NCBI GenBank assembly: GCA_003478355.1
Contig: QUFC01000021.1
Coordinates: 1 to 60,793, forward strand
Source of the DNA: Lachnospiraceae bacterium AM48-27BH
GTDB lineage: Bacteria > Bacillota > Clostridia > Lachnospirales > Lachnospiraceae
DNA: 60,793 bases
Direction: 5' to 3'
The notes beneath the pieces are model-generated. The model worked only from the letters and a program-made list of their open reading frames with translations, was not told the DNA's origin and did no database searches. How positions within the stretch are numbered: position 1 is the stretch's first letter; the number at the start of each line of letters is the position of its first letter. The position numbers and the translations under genes are program-made. This document shows positions 18,067 through 27,117 of this stretch, in pieces.

Positions 18067-19527
18067 TTACTGCACGATTCGTCGCACTGCAAGAATGGAA
18101 CGGTAAGCGGCATTACCTACTTTGATTCCAGTACTTGGAGAGCTGGCATGAACAATTTTTCCGTTGCCAATATAAATTCCGATATGCCCCGCATAACAGA
18201 TCAGGTCTCCCGGCTGGGCATCGGCATAGCTGACTCCCGTACCGCTGCTTCGCTGTTCGGAAGAGGTTCGCGGCAAAGTGACTCCAAAATGTTTGTATAC
18301 ACTATACACAAATCCGGAACAATCTGCTCCATTGGTCAGGCTGGTTCCTCCATAAACATATGGATTCCCTACAAATTGAAGTCCGTAATCTGCCACTGCC
18401 CGCCCTGCTGCGCTTCCGCCAGAACTTTTGGTGGTACTGGACTGAGTGGTTGTTGTAGACTTCGAGGTGCCGGTATTCGTGGTATTTGTCGTTGTGGTAC
18501 TTTCAGATCCCGCAGAATTTGCACTGCTGGTATCCGATGCTGATGGACCTGTCCGGTTAGAGTTATCCGCTGCAGTCGTTTCTGCTGCCTGCGTCGGCGC
18601 AGCGCCCTGATTTTTCGTTGTGCTGGCTGAATCCGGATTGGCAGCGATCACCGTATTCTTCGTTCCATCTTTGGAAGCTGCTTCCTGTGCAGCTAAAGCC
18701 GCAGCCTTTGCTGCCTCCTGTTCCTCGATCGCCTTCCGCTCTGCTTCCGCCTGAGCCCTCTGCCTTGCTTCTGCTTCCGCTAATGCTCTTTGTCTCTCTT
18801 CTGCATCCGCCTTCCGGATCTCTTCATTTTTCTTTGCGATGGTCTGGGTATAGGCTGCTGCCGCTTTCTTTGCAGCCGCTAACTGGGTATCGAAATCCGC
18901 AATCTGGGAACGTTTTTTCGCGATGGTATTCTCCAGGGTCTGCTGCTGCCCCTTATATTCGATCTGCATTCCCTCCATCTCGTCTTTATCATTCTGAAGC
19001 TGTTCCTTATAAGCGGCAACCTCCATTTTGGTCTGCTGATATTCTTCCAGCTTCTTCCGGTCATAATCATAAATATCACTGATATACTCACTTTTATTTA
19101 ACAGATCCGACATGCTTTTCACTTTCAAAAGGACATCCAGATATTCAGTATCACCCTTCTCGTACATATATCGGATTCTTTTTTTCATCGCTTCATACTG
19201 TTCTTTTTCGCGAACCAGGGCATCATCATAATCAGACTGTGCCTGCTGAATCTGGGAATCTTTATATTTGATATCTTCCTCTAAAAGAGTAATATCCGAT
19301 AACAGTCCTGTCAGTTCCGTTTTCAGGTCCTCAACCTCTGCCTGAGCTGCATTCTTCTGCTGCTGAGCCTGATTGGCTTTCTGATTGGCAGAATCCAACC
19401 CCTTCTGGGCATCTTTTTTCTCCTGCTGAGCCTGTGCTTTATTCGTAGCCATGGCAGTGGCAGGCTGAAGCGTTGTCATCAATCCTGCCAATACCAGACA
19501 TAATATCCGTTTTTTTCTGTTTCGCAT
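18067..19527 (-). CDS. Secreted NlpC/P60 peptidoglycan hydrolase with coiled coil (PcsB/CwlO-like)
   Basis: The protein has 486 residues: signal peptide (residues 1-28, cleavage near TAMATNKA), a long Gln/Lys/Ala-rich coiled coil (about 30-280), a Ser/Thr/Asn-rich linker (about 290-370), and a C-terminal NlpC/P60 domain. The catalytic Cys is in NGADCSGFVYSVYKHFG and the His in YAGHIGIYIGNGKIVH. Such enzymes cut peptidoglycan cross-links during growth or division. The coiled coil suggests control by a membrane partner such as FtsEX; this is family knowledge. It abuts the MATE gene with no gap and lies just before the carboxypeptidase gene. Confidence 0.9.
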   Translation of the reverse strand: MRNRKKRILCLVLAGLMTTLQPATAMATNKAQAQQEKKDAQKGLDSANQKANQAQQQKNAAQAEVEDLKTELTGLLSDITLLEEDIKYKDSQIQQAQSDYDDALVREKEQYEAMKKRIRYMYEKGDTEYLDVLLKVKSMSDLLNKSEYISDIYDYDRKKLEEYQQTKMEVAAYKEQLQNDKDEMEGMQIEYKGQQQTLENTIAKKRSQIADFDTQLAAAKKAAAAYTQTIAKKNEEIRKADAEERQRALAEAEARQRAQAEAERKAIEEQEAAKAAALAAQEAASKDGTKNTVIAANPDSASTTKNQGAAPTQAAETTAADNSNRTGPSASDTSSANSAGSESTTTTNTTNTGTSKSTTTTQSSTTKSSGGSAAGRAVADYGLQFVGNPYVYGGTSLTNGADCSGFVYSVYKHFGVTLPRTSSEQRSSGTGVSYADAQPGDLICYAGHIGIYIGNGKIVHASSPSTGIKVGNAAYRSILAVRRIVQ

Positions 19528-20886
19528 CTAGTTTGTCTCTCCTTGCTGAGTCAGGTTCTTTAAAACCTTTAAGTATACAATAAAAAAGATAATTCCTTTT
19601 GCCACACTTGTCAAGGACAACGCCCACCACACACCATTTAATCCCAGTGGCGTCCGCTGCAGCAGAAACGCCAGTGGAACACGGGCAGAGGTAAGGGAAA
19701 TACTGATAATGGAACTCAAAAATGTCTTTCCGATACCAGAAAGCGCCCCGACTGTCATGGATTCGATGCACATAAACATCTGTGACAGTCCTAAAACCGT
19801 CAGATACTGGACACCCATAGGGATCACATCTGTCTCCTGGATGAATAACCGGAAAATCGGCTGCGCCCCAAAGATCAGAAGAAAGGAACAGAATGTTCCC
19901 CAGACAAACATACAGGCTGCAGCTACAAAATAGCCCTTCTGCACCCGGTCATACCGCTTTCCACCGAAATTCTGTCCGGCAAAAGAATTGATAGACGCTG
20001 CAAAACCATCTGCTGTCATCCAGGAAATGGATTCGATCTGGGAACCAACCCTCTGCACTGCCACTGCCGCATCTCCCCATACTGCCACGAACCGCGTCAG
20101 TACCATGGAAATCCCTGCATAGATCAGGTTCTGGATTGCAGACGGAAGCCCTAAACCTACCATTGTTTTCATATAAGAAACAGGAACCACTTCCCAAATC
20201 CGCACATTTCCCAGAAATTCCTGATCCCTGACCGCTTTCACCAGAAAAACAGCGGTAACGATCACCTGTGCAGTCACTGTAGCGATAGCCGCACCGGCCG
20301 CTTCCATGCGGGCAAATGGACCAATACCGAAAATCAGCAGCGGATCCAGGATCATATTGGCACCAAGTCCAAGTACATTTGCTAAAAACGGGGTCCGGCT
20401 ATCGCCCTTTGCTGTAAAAAGCCCAGTAAAAATACCATTTAAGTAGGAAAATAAGATCATACCGCAAGTGATCTTCATATAAATGACTGCACTCTCCACG
20501 GTATTCGGATCATTTAATCCAAAAAAACTGATCAGTGGCCGGCACAGGGACAGAGCCGTTACAGAAAACAGCACTGCAAACAAAATCCCCAATTGGAGAG
20601 ATCCCTGGGCATAACGGACTGCTTCTTCCTTTCTTCCCTCTCCCAACGAATGGGCCACCTTGATCTGTCCACCCATCTTTGGCAGCATCATAACTCCCTG
20701 AGACAGCCATGTATACATTCCGGCGCTTCCCACTGCCGCCACTGCCGGGGAACCTACACGGCCTACCCATGCCATATCCGTCAGATTGTAAGCCATCTGT
20801 ACCAGAGAGGTGGCCATGATCGGAAGCGCAAGTCCAGTCAGGGTAGGAAAAATCGGTCCATTTAACAGATCTACTTGTTTTCTCAT
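19528..20886 (-). CDS. MATE-family multidrug/Na+ efflux transporter
   Basis: The protein has 452 residues with about twelve membrane helices in two MatE repeats (LPIMATSLVQMAYNLTDMAW at the start; LGLPSAIQNLIYAGISMVLT in the second half). MATE transporters export organic cations and drugs in exchange for Na+ or H+. The substrate cannot be read from sequence. Its start overlaps the stop of the dihydrofolate reductase gene by 4 bases, and the NlpC/P60 gene starts at its stop. No regulator of the MarR type stands beside it. Confidence 0.9.
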   Translation of the reverse strand: MRKQVDLLNGPIFPTLTGLALPIMATSLVQMAYNLTDMAWVGRVGSPAVAAVGSAGMYTWLSQGVMMLPKMGGQIKVAHSLGEGRKEEAVRYAQGSLQLGILFAVLFSVTALSLCRPLISFFGLNDPNTVESAVIYMKITCGMILFSYLNGIFTGLFTAKGDSRTPFLANVLGLGANMILDPLLIFGIGPFARMEAAGAAIATVTAQVIVTAVFLVKAVRDQEFLGNVRIWEVVPVSYMKTMVGLGLPSAIQNLIYAGISMVLTRFVAVWGDAAVAVQRVGSQIESISWMTADGFAASINSFAGQNFGGKRYDRVQKGYFVAAACMFVWGTFCSFLLIFGAQPIFRLFIQETDVIPMGVQYLTVLGLSQMFMCIESMTVGALSGIGKTFLSSIISISLTSARVPLAFLLQRTPLGLNGVWWALSLTSVAKGIIFFIVYLKVLKNLTQQGETN

Positions 20887-21380
20887 ACCTGTTCCTTCTT
20901 TACATAACGGCGGAAAGTATAGCAGAGGTCAAAATAGGTCTCCTCGTCACTTTCCACATCCATCACCCATTGTGGATCCTGATCGAGATCAACAAAATGG
21001 GTATCTGCCTCATATGCGTAATCAATATATGTCACATGAGCGACCGTACAATACGGAAGCAGCGCCTCATATACCTGTTGACCTCCTGCCACGAACACAT
21101 CATCGGGATCTGTATCTTTTACTGCGTCCAGTACTTCCTCTACATTATGGCAAATAGTAACACCTTTCGCCTGAAACTCCGGATCCCTGGTCAAAACGAT
21201 GGTTTTGCGGCCATAAAGCGGCTGTCCGCCCGGCAGACTTTCCAGTGTCTTCCGACCCATGATCACCACTTTTCCCAGCGTTTCATCCCGAAACAGCTTC
21301 TGATCCTTAGGAATACTCACCAACAGATGATTATCCTTTCCAATGGCCCAGTTTTTATCTACCGCAACAATAATATTCAT
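20883..21380 (-). CDS. folA: Dihydrofolate reductase
   Basis: The protein has 165 residues, the usual size. It starts MNIIVAVDKNWAIGKDNHLLVSIPKD, with Trp and the substrate-side acidic residue replaced or shifted as in some Gram-positive forms, then VIMGRKTLESLPGGQPLYGR and DDVFVAGGQQVYEALLPY, the NADPH-binding elements. It regenerates tetrahydrofolate, mainly after thymidylate synthesis. The upstream neighbour (15 bases away) is a ThyX-like protein and not ThyA, which is unusual because ThyX does not produce dihydrofolate. Confidence 0.92.
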   Translation of the reverse strand: MNIIVAVDKNWAIGKDNHLLVSIPKDQKLFRDETLGKVVIMGRKTLESLPGGQPLYGRKTIVLTRDPEFQAKGVTICHNVEEVLDAVKDTDPDDVFVAGGQQVYEALLPYCTVAHVTYIDYAYEADTHFVDLDQDPQWVMDVESDEETYFDLCYTFRRYVKKEQV

Positions 21381-21395
21381 GAAAATATCTCTCCT

Positions 21396-22022
21396 CTATT
21401 CCTCTTCCTGGGCAATGATCAGTTCCTTCGCATATGGAAGGCTCTCGATCCAATGACAGAACGTATGCCACTCCTGTAATTTGTGGTTTCTGCGTGCAAA
21501 ATAGATATTAACTAAAGTCTCATAGTTCATGGTACAGGTACGCATCTGGTTATAGCTGCTTGGGAGAAGCTGGATCAGATCATACCAGTCCTCTTTCTTC
21601 TTCTCTGCCACGAATTTCTGGCGGATACTTTCCAGTCGGTCAATGATCACACCCATAAATTCCAGGGAATCTTTCGTCAGATGGTCATGGCTGAAATCAT
21701 CCAGTTCAAATGCTTTGCTGTGGATCTTATGCATAGTACTGGTAGAGTTGGCTACGGTAGCCACTTTGTAAGTGTCATATTCCTTCCACCAGTATAAAGG
21801 CGCTGTGATATCTACGGAAACGAAAATCTGGCGGATAAATTTACGATGGTCACTTCCTGCTTTGCGAAGTCTTCTTCCAAGATCCAGGTCATTCGGACCT
21901 AGACAGAAGTTGCCGTCCTCATCATAGCTGCTGTCCATCCGTCCCCAGCTGTTCATGGGATTTCTGGCACCACGCATGGCATTTTCCAGGTTCATTACAC
22001 TTGTTCTCTCTAACTTGATCAT
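21396..22022 (-). CDS. ThyX-like (Thy1 superfamily) protein without canonical RHR motif
   Basis: The protein has 208 residues and resembles a group found in Lachnospiraceae and gut phages that I associate with the flavin-dependent thymidylate synthase fold. Conserved blocks are AMRGARNPMNSW, GSDHRKFIRQIFVSVDI, PLYWWKEYDTYKVATVANST and QLLPSSYNQMRTCTMNYETL. Standard ThyX has RHRxxS after a strand like APLYVWRQF; here the place reads WWKEYDTYKVATVANST, so the usual catalytic signature is absent. It lies 15 bases before dihydrofolate reductase, which supports a link to folate or nucleotide metabolism. Function is not established. Confidence 0.55.
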   Translation of the reverse strand: MIKLERTSVMNLENAMRGARNPMNSWGRMDSSYDEDGNFCLGPNDLDLGRRLRKAGSDHRKFIRQIFVSVDITAPLYWWKEYDTYKVATVANSTSTMHKIHSKAFELDDFSHDHLTKDSLEFMGVIIDRLESIRQKFVAEKKKEDWYDLIQLLPSSYNQMRTCTMNYETLVNIYFARRNHKLQEWHTFCHWIESLPYAKELIIAQEEE

Positions 22023-22059
22023 CTATGGTCATTCCTCTTTCTTTTACATATGTTTTTTA

Positions 22060-22692
22060 TTATATACTATTTACCAGCGCATTGCAAATCGCAGCTGCTA
22101 CATTGCTGCCGCCTTTTCTTCCGCGGGCTACAATATAAGGAACATCGTCGGTCAGAATCAGTTCTTTTGCCTGAACTACATTGACGAATCCCACCGGCAC
22201 GCCAATGATCAGCCGAGGCTTTATGGCGCCCTCCTGCATCAGTTCATGAAGACGCACCAGGGCGGTCGGCGCATTTCCAATGGCGAAAATGCCGTTTAAA
22301 CCCAGTCTTGCAGCCTTATCCATGCTGGCACAGGCTCTGGTAGTGCCATGTTTCCTGGCCTCTTCTGCCACATCCTCGTCTGCCATAAAGCAGTATACCT
22401 CACTGCCATAGTTTGCCAATCGTTTTTTGTTGATACCGGATTTTCCCATATTGGTGTCGGTGATGATAGGCGCGCCTTCCCGGATCGCCTGCCACGCCAG
22501 TTCCATCACGTTAGGGGAAAAGACCAGATTATCTGCATAGTCAAAATCCGCTGTGGTATGGATCACACGCTTGATCACCGGGGCCTGTTTTTCATCCAGC
22601 ACCCGGTCGCCCAATTCCTGAGTAATGATTTCAAAACTCCGTTTTTCAATTTCCTGGGGCAGTACCTGCTCCAGCTCTGTTAATTCTGCCAT
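22060..22692 (-). CDS. cbiC: Cobalt-precorrin-8 methylmutase
   Basis: CbiC moves the C-11 methyl group to C-12 and yields cobyrinate. The length of 210 residues is normal for CbiC/CobH. Seen motifs are IIHTTADFDYA-like VIHTTADFDYADNL near residue 65 (with the catalytic-site His), ITDTNMGKSGI near residue 96, FAIGNAPTALVRLHEL and GVPVGFVNVVQAKE. The start overlaps the end of cbiP by 13 bases. It is the last cobalamin gene of the run. Confidence 0.95.
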   Translation of the reverse strand: MAELTELEQVLPQEIEKRSFEIITQELGDRVLDEKQAPVIKRVIHTTADFDYADNLVFSPNVMELAWQAIREGAPIITDTNMGKSGINKKRLANYGSEVYCFMADEDVAEEARKHGTTRACASMDKAARLGLNGIFAIGNAPTALVRLHELMQEGAIKPRLIIGVPVGFVNVVQAKELILTDDVPYIVARGRKGGSNVAAAICNALVNSI

Positions 22693-24247
22693 GGTTCAAC
22701 TCCTTTTAATCCCATCATCTCATAGATGGCTTTCATATCCAGGCTCTGCCTTAATGCATCTGCCAGTTTGTCATACTGTTGTTCTTTATATCGCTGATAA
22801 TCAAAAGATGCTACGGTCTCGCCATCTAGTCCTTTCTTCTTTAACAGGATTCTGGTGATCGCTTCTGCCACACCCGGACGGTCGAAAATGCCGTGAAGGT
22901 ATGTACCGTAGCAGTTTCCGTAGGAAATACCGTCCTGTTTCTGCAATTTAGAGATCGTAGATATTGTTGACCTTTGCTGAATTTCTGTTACCTGGGTCAT
23001 AAAACCTGCATCCGGGTCTGCTGAATGGGAAATTCCCATATGGATCTCATAACCTTCGATCTCTAACCCGGACAGTTCTTTCAAGATTCCTGTCACCTGG
23101 CCAAAAGTCCCCGCCACTCTGGTACGGACTTTTTCGGTCTCAAATTCTGTATCGATTGGAAGCAGCTCCATGCCCCGCACCTGTGTATTGGAGCTTCCAG
23201 CTTTCTGCTCTGCGCCCTCTTTATCGGTAATGGTATTTCCCATGATCTGATAACCACCGCAGATGCCAAACACCGGAATCTCTGCCCCTGCAAGCTTTTT
23301 TACCGCTGCTTCCAGTCCACAGCTTCGCATCCACAGCAGATCCTCGATGGTGCTTTTCGTTCCCGGAATGATCACCAGATCCGGTCTGCCCAGTTCTTTG
23401 ACGCTGGATACATACCGCAGGGAGACCTCCGGGATGCAGGAAAATACCTGAAAATCCGTAAAGTTTGAAATCCTCGGCAGGCGGATCACGGCGATATCCA
23501 CCAGTCCACCAGCTTTCTTTTGCTCCAGGGCACTGCTTAAGCTGTCCTCATCCTCAATGTCCAGATTCATAAATGGAACAACACCCACCACCGGGATCTG
23601 GCACAGATCCTCGATCATCTGGATTCCAGGATCCAAGATGGTTTTGTCGCCACGGAATTTATTGATCACCAGACCTTTGACCCGTTCCCGTTCTTTCGGT
23701 TCTAAAAGCATCACCGTCCCGTAGAGCTGGGCAAAAACGCCGCCACGATCAATATCTCCGGCCAGAATCACTGGCGCATCCACCAGTTCTGCCATTCCCA
23801 TATTGACAATATCATCCTTTTTCAGATTGATCTCTGCCGGACTTCCGGCGCCCTCGATCACGATCACATCGAATTTTTCTTCTAACCGGTGAAAGGACTC
23901 CATGATTTTAGGAATCAATGTCTTCTTGTATGCAAAATACTCTCTGGCTGGCATATTTCCTATGGCAACGCCTGGACGATCACCTGGGAACCAATATCGT
24001 TGGTGGGTTTTAACAGGATCGGGTTCATATCCGCAAGAGGTTCTGTCATGGCTGCCTCCGCCTGAACCACCTGGGCACGTCCCATTTCCAGGCCCTCTCT
24101 GGTTATATAAGAATTCAAAGCCATATTCTGGGACTTAAATGGAGCCGCCCGGAAACCGTCCTGCTTCAGAATTCTTAGAATTCCGGCAGTCAGAATGCTT
24201 TTGCCCGCATTGGACATGGTTCCTTGAATCATCAGTGTTTTTGCCAT
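22680..24247 (-). CDS. cbiP: Cobyric acid synthase (frameshifted)
   Basis: CbiP amidates four side chains of adenosylcobyrinate a,c-diamide using glutamine and ATP. The N-terminal frame starts [17 protein letters not shown] (P-loop-like dethiobiotin-synthase fold) and ends at VIVQALP. The second frame resumes at [11 protein letters not shown] and carries [25 protein letters not shown] and the class I amidotransferase Cys in [11 protein letters not shown]. At 23971-23972 a GG (minus strand) should be GGG; this gives [15 protein letters not shown]. The repaired protein is about 522 residues, normal for the family. The start at 24247 drops a short N-terminal ORF extension. Confidence 0.88.
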
Positions 24248-24333
24248 CGGATCAATCCTTTCTATTCCACACATCCACACACTATCTATATATTAGGAAA
24301 AACCGGTTACCACCACTGTATCATACGGCATTT

Positions 24334-25317
24334 TCAGTTCAGAAAATGCCTACCTGTGTACAGTAACAAGAGCCGCACCGTCAGAACCAATATCAATGAC
24401 AACCATGCTGTTCCCATCATCAAACGGTTAGTCCGGCGGATGTCCCGGTTCTCAACTGGGCGAAGATCATCACCAATGGTCGGTTTTTCGTACAATTTTC
24501 CAAAATAATAGGCATTTCCTGCAAGCTGGACCCTCAGAGCCCCTGCACAGACTGCCTCTGTCTGAGCGGAGTTTGGGCTCTTGTGGTTGAAACGGTCACG
24601 CCAGAATATTTTCCAGGCATTTTTACCGTCCAGACCTGTTAAAAATGCGGCTGCGATCATCACAAATGCCGACAATCTGGCTGGAATAAAGTTTACCAGA
24701 TCATCTAATTTTGCCGCTGCAAATCCAAAATAATAATATTTCTCATTTTTATAACCCACCATGGAATCCATGGTATTGACCGCTTTATACAAAAATGCCA
24801 GAGGCGCACCGCCGATAGCCATGAAAAACAGTGGGGCGATCACCCCATCGGAAGTATTTTCTGCCACGGTTTCTACGGCTGCTTTCATAATGCCCTGAGG
24901 AGAAAGGGGCTTGGTATCTCTTCCCACGATCATGGACACCGCATAGCGGGCACCCTCGGTATCCTGCTTTTCAAAAGCATGATACACCTTCATACTTTCC
25001 GTTTTTAAGGATTTTGCCGCCAGAAGCTGGTAACACATGAGGGATTCCACTATCAGTCCCGCCAATGGGTGAATATGAACAGCCAGGTACAAAATGCCAG
25101 AAGCCAATATCCCCGTTACTCCTAGAACCAGCGCCACCAGGAAAAATCCACCTGTTTTTTCTCCCATGGGTGTTTTGGGGAAAATTCCGCGAATCCATGT
25201 TTCGCCTTTGCTGATCAGCCAGCCAATCGCCCGGATCGGATGGGGGAGCCAGTAGGGATCGCCAAACAGCTGATCTAATAAAAATCCGGCCAAGATAGCC
25301 AGCGTTGTATACTTCAT
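24334..25317 (-). CDS. cbiB: Adenosylcobinamide-phosphate synthase
   Basis: CbiB attaches aminopropanol or its phosphate to cobyric acid at the membrane. The protein has 327 residues and several membrane helices. Typical motifs are GFLLDQLFGDPYWLPHPIRAIG at the N-terminus, TVAENTSDGVIAPLFF near residue 145, NTMDSMVGYKNEKY near residue 182 and RDRFNHKSPNSAQTEAVCAGAL near residue 235. It stands between the compact CobU gene and cbiP. Confidence 0.95.
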   Translation of the reverse strand: MKYTTLAILAGFLLDQLFGDPYWLPHPIRAIGWLISKGETWIRGIFPKTPMGEKTGGFFLVALVLGVTGILASGILYLAVHIHPLAGLIVESLMCYQLLAAKSLKTESMKVYHAFEKQDTEGARYAVSMIVGRDTKPLSPQGIMKAAVETVAENTSDGVIAPLFFMAIGGAPLAFLYKAVNTMDSMVGYKNEKYYYFGFAAAKLDDLVNFIPARLSAFVMIAAAFLTGLDGKNAWKIFWRDRFNHKSPNSAQTEAVCAGALRVQLAGNAYYFGKLYEKPTIGDDLRPVENRDIRRTNRLMMGTAWLSLILVLTVRLLLLYTGRHFLN

Positions 25318-25328
25318 CGTTCTGCCTC

Positions 25329-25705
25329 CTATTTGATCCTGGTTCCGATTCCGCAGACCACCCGGTAGACCGCCTCGGCCTGAGATGCCAGCAGCTGTCC
25401 CGTATGCCCCACTAGTTCCCGGTACTCACGGTCTTCTGCACTCATGGGAACCACACCGTATCCGATTTCATCCATCACGATCGTAATATCTGGATTTTTT
25501 GCAAGCACTTCTTCGATTACGGATGAAATCTCCCTTTTTTCCAGCCACAACCGCCGGATCACTTCATGAAAATGCGTGATCATATCGGAAGCTGCCAGCA
25601 GATCCAGGGAGATGGTTCTTCCATCGGAAACTGTAACATCCGTTCCTTTCAACTGCCTGGCGAACTCCAGTTTGCCTGGTAAGCGCCTCCAATGATCAAA
25701 ATCAT
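25329..25705 (-). CDS. Compact CobU-like kinase homologue (frameshifted)
   Basis: The reading starts MILIIGGAYQ at 25705 and breaks at 25675-25676, where GG (minus strand) should be GGG. The repaired protein has about 125 residues: a P-loop GGAYQGK like CobU's, ITIVMDEIGYGVVPMSAEDREYRE resembling CobU's NEVGxGIVP block, and the C-terminal RVVCGIGTRIK. It lacks the KHRxxR region that carries the guanylylated His. A full CobU is encoded at 26562-27098, so this is a paralogue of uncertain job, perhaps kinase only. It lies 50 bases after cobS. Confidence 0.7.
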
Positions 25706-25754
25706 ATGTATTCTCCCTTTCAGATAAAATGATAACAGTTCCGTACTTTCGTAT

Positions 25755-26528
25755 TTACACTAAATGATACCAGACCGCAAGAATGGCAACCAGCAAAAGT
25801 TCTGTCTGCTGAAGGAAATATCCAGCCAGATCCCCGGTGATCCCGCCAAATTCTTTTTTTGACATCTGATAATAATGCAAGAAAGACAGAACCGCTCCAG
25901 CTGCCATCACACCCAGAACCACGATTCCACCGTGCCACCATAAAAATGCAGCCGTCAAAACCAGATAGATGCTCATGGACAAAGTTACCACTCGTTTTTT
26001 CGCACCGTCTGAAAATGCGGCTGCCAGTCCATCTTTTTTTGCTTTGGGGAAATTCACCAATGCCAGGGCGCTCAATGCTCTGGTCAGCACATAGATACCG
26101 CCGATCAAGGGAAAGGCTTTTCCTGGAATCAGGGAGAAAAATCCCGCATAAGCCAGAAGATAGATCCCGCAGCCAATCACCGCAAAGGCACCAACATGGG
26201 GATCCTTTAAGATCTCCAATTTTTTCGCCCGGTCTCCATAGGAAGATCTGGCATCTGTCACATCCAGATAGCCGTCCAGATGGATGCCGCCTGTGATCAA
26301 AAGCGGAAGAATCGTTCCCATTACCGCCCACAGAAGACTTCCCTCTTCCAGAGTATGAACATTTTCTCCAATCAAAGCAGTCAGCCACAGGGCTGCTCCC
26401 ATGACCACGCCGATCAGCGGAAAAAAACACATGGCATATTTCATTCGATTTTCGGTCCAGTCCACCTGGGGCATAGGGATACGGGAATACATGGAGCAGG
26501 CGATAACAAAGCTTCCGAAAAGATCCAT
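25755..26528 (-). CDS. cobS: Adenosylcobinamide-GDP ribazoletransferase (cobalamin synthase)
   Basis: CobS joins adenosylcobinamide-GDP to alpha-ribazole at the membrane, the last step of the nucleotide loop. The protein has 257 residues and about six helices. It shows the N-terminal YSRIPMPQVDW, LITGGIHLDGYLDVTDARSS (Asp-rich active site near residue 80) and FPKAKKDGLAAAFSDGAKK. It lies between cobU and the compact CobU paralogue. Confidence 0.95.
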   Translation of the reverse strand: MDLFGSFVIACSMYSRIPMPQVDWTENRMKYAMCFFPLIGVVMGAALWLTALIGENVHTLEEGSLLWAVMGTILPLLITGGIHLDGYLDVTDARSSYGDRAKKLEILKDPHVGAFAVIGCGIYLLAYAGFFSLIPGKAFPLIGGIYVLTRALSALALVNFPKAKKDGLAAAFSDGAKKRVVTLSMSIYLVLTAAFLWWHGGIVVLGVMAAGAVLSFLHYYQMSKKEFGGITGDLAGYFLQQTELLLVAILAVWYHLV

Positions 26529-26561
26529 TTCTTAGTCTCCTTTTTGTAACTACACTGATTT

Positions 26562-27098
26562 TTAAGACATTTTAACACCTGGTATTTTTATCTCGACTGG
26601 AATTCCATAGACTACCTCAATTACCCGATCTGCCTCTCTCGCCAGATTCTGATTGACCTGTCCTAAGATCTGCATATAACAGGTGGTTTCCGGGTCGTAA
26701 GTAATTCCGTCAGAAAAAATCTCGTTGGTTACCATAATAAGGTCTTTTACTCTTTTTTTCAAGTCCAGAATATCTTCCGTGATCATCTGCGCCAGATCTT
26801 TGTCGGCATAGATGGGATCATAAAAAACATTGGCAGTCAGGTTAGAAAGACATTCCAGGAGTACCGCGCTATCCTTGTGAACCACGGAAAGATCTGCACA
26901 TCTTCCATAAATTTCTAACGTTTCAAAGCCTTTTCCTGCCCGCATGGCCCGGTGCTTCTGGATCCGTCTGCGCCCTTCTTCATCCCAGGGCTTCATGGTG
27001 GCAATATAAAAGCGTTGTCTGGCGTCACTGGAAATAGCCAGCGACTCTGCGTATTCGGATTTTCCACTGGCGCTTCCGCCGGTTACGATATAGAACAT
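26562..27098 (-). CDS. cobU: Adenosylcobinamide kinase / GMP transferase
   Basis: CobU phosphorylates adenosylcobinamide and transfers GMP from GTP. The start at 27098 gives MFYIVTGGSASGKSEYAESL with the P-loop at residues 7-14. QKHRAMR near residue 50 carries the His expected to be guanylylated. VTNEIFSDGITYD and GQVNQNLAREADRVIEVVYGIPVEIK close the fold. About 178 residues, normal size. It follows cobT by 19 bases. The longer ORF to 27131 overlaps cobT and is not needed. Confidence 0.94.
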   Translation of the reverse strand: MFYIVTGGSASGKSEYAESLAISSDARQRFYIATMKPWDEEGRRRIQKHRAMRAGKGFETLEIYGRCADLSVVHKDSAVLLECLSNLTANVFYDPIYADKDLAQMITEDILDLKKRVKDLIMVTNEIFSDGITYDPETTCYMQILGQVNQNLAREADRVIEVVYGIPVEIKIPGVKMS

Positions 27099-27117
27099 TT
27101 GTTTGCCTCTCCAACTC

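Noticed and set aside
25720..26430. A 236-codon minus-strand frame overlapping cobS
   Set aside because: It is a shifted frame of cobS; it is rich in Arg, Cys, Trp and Ser without motifs, while cobS is a normal family member.
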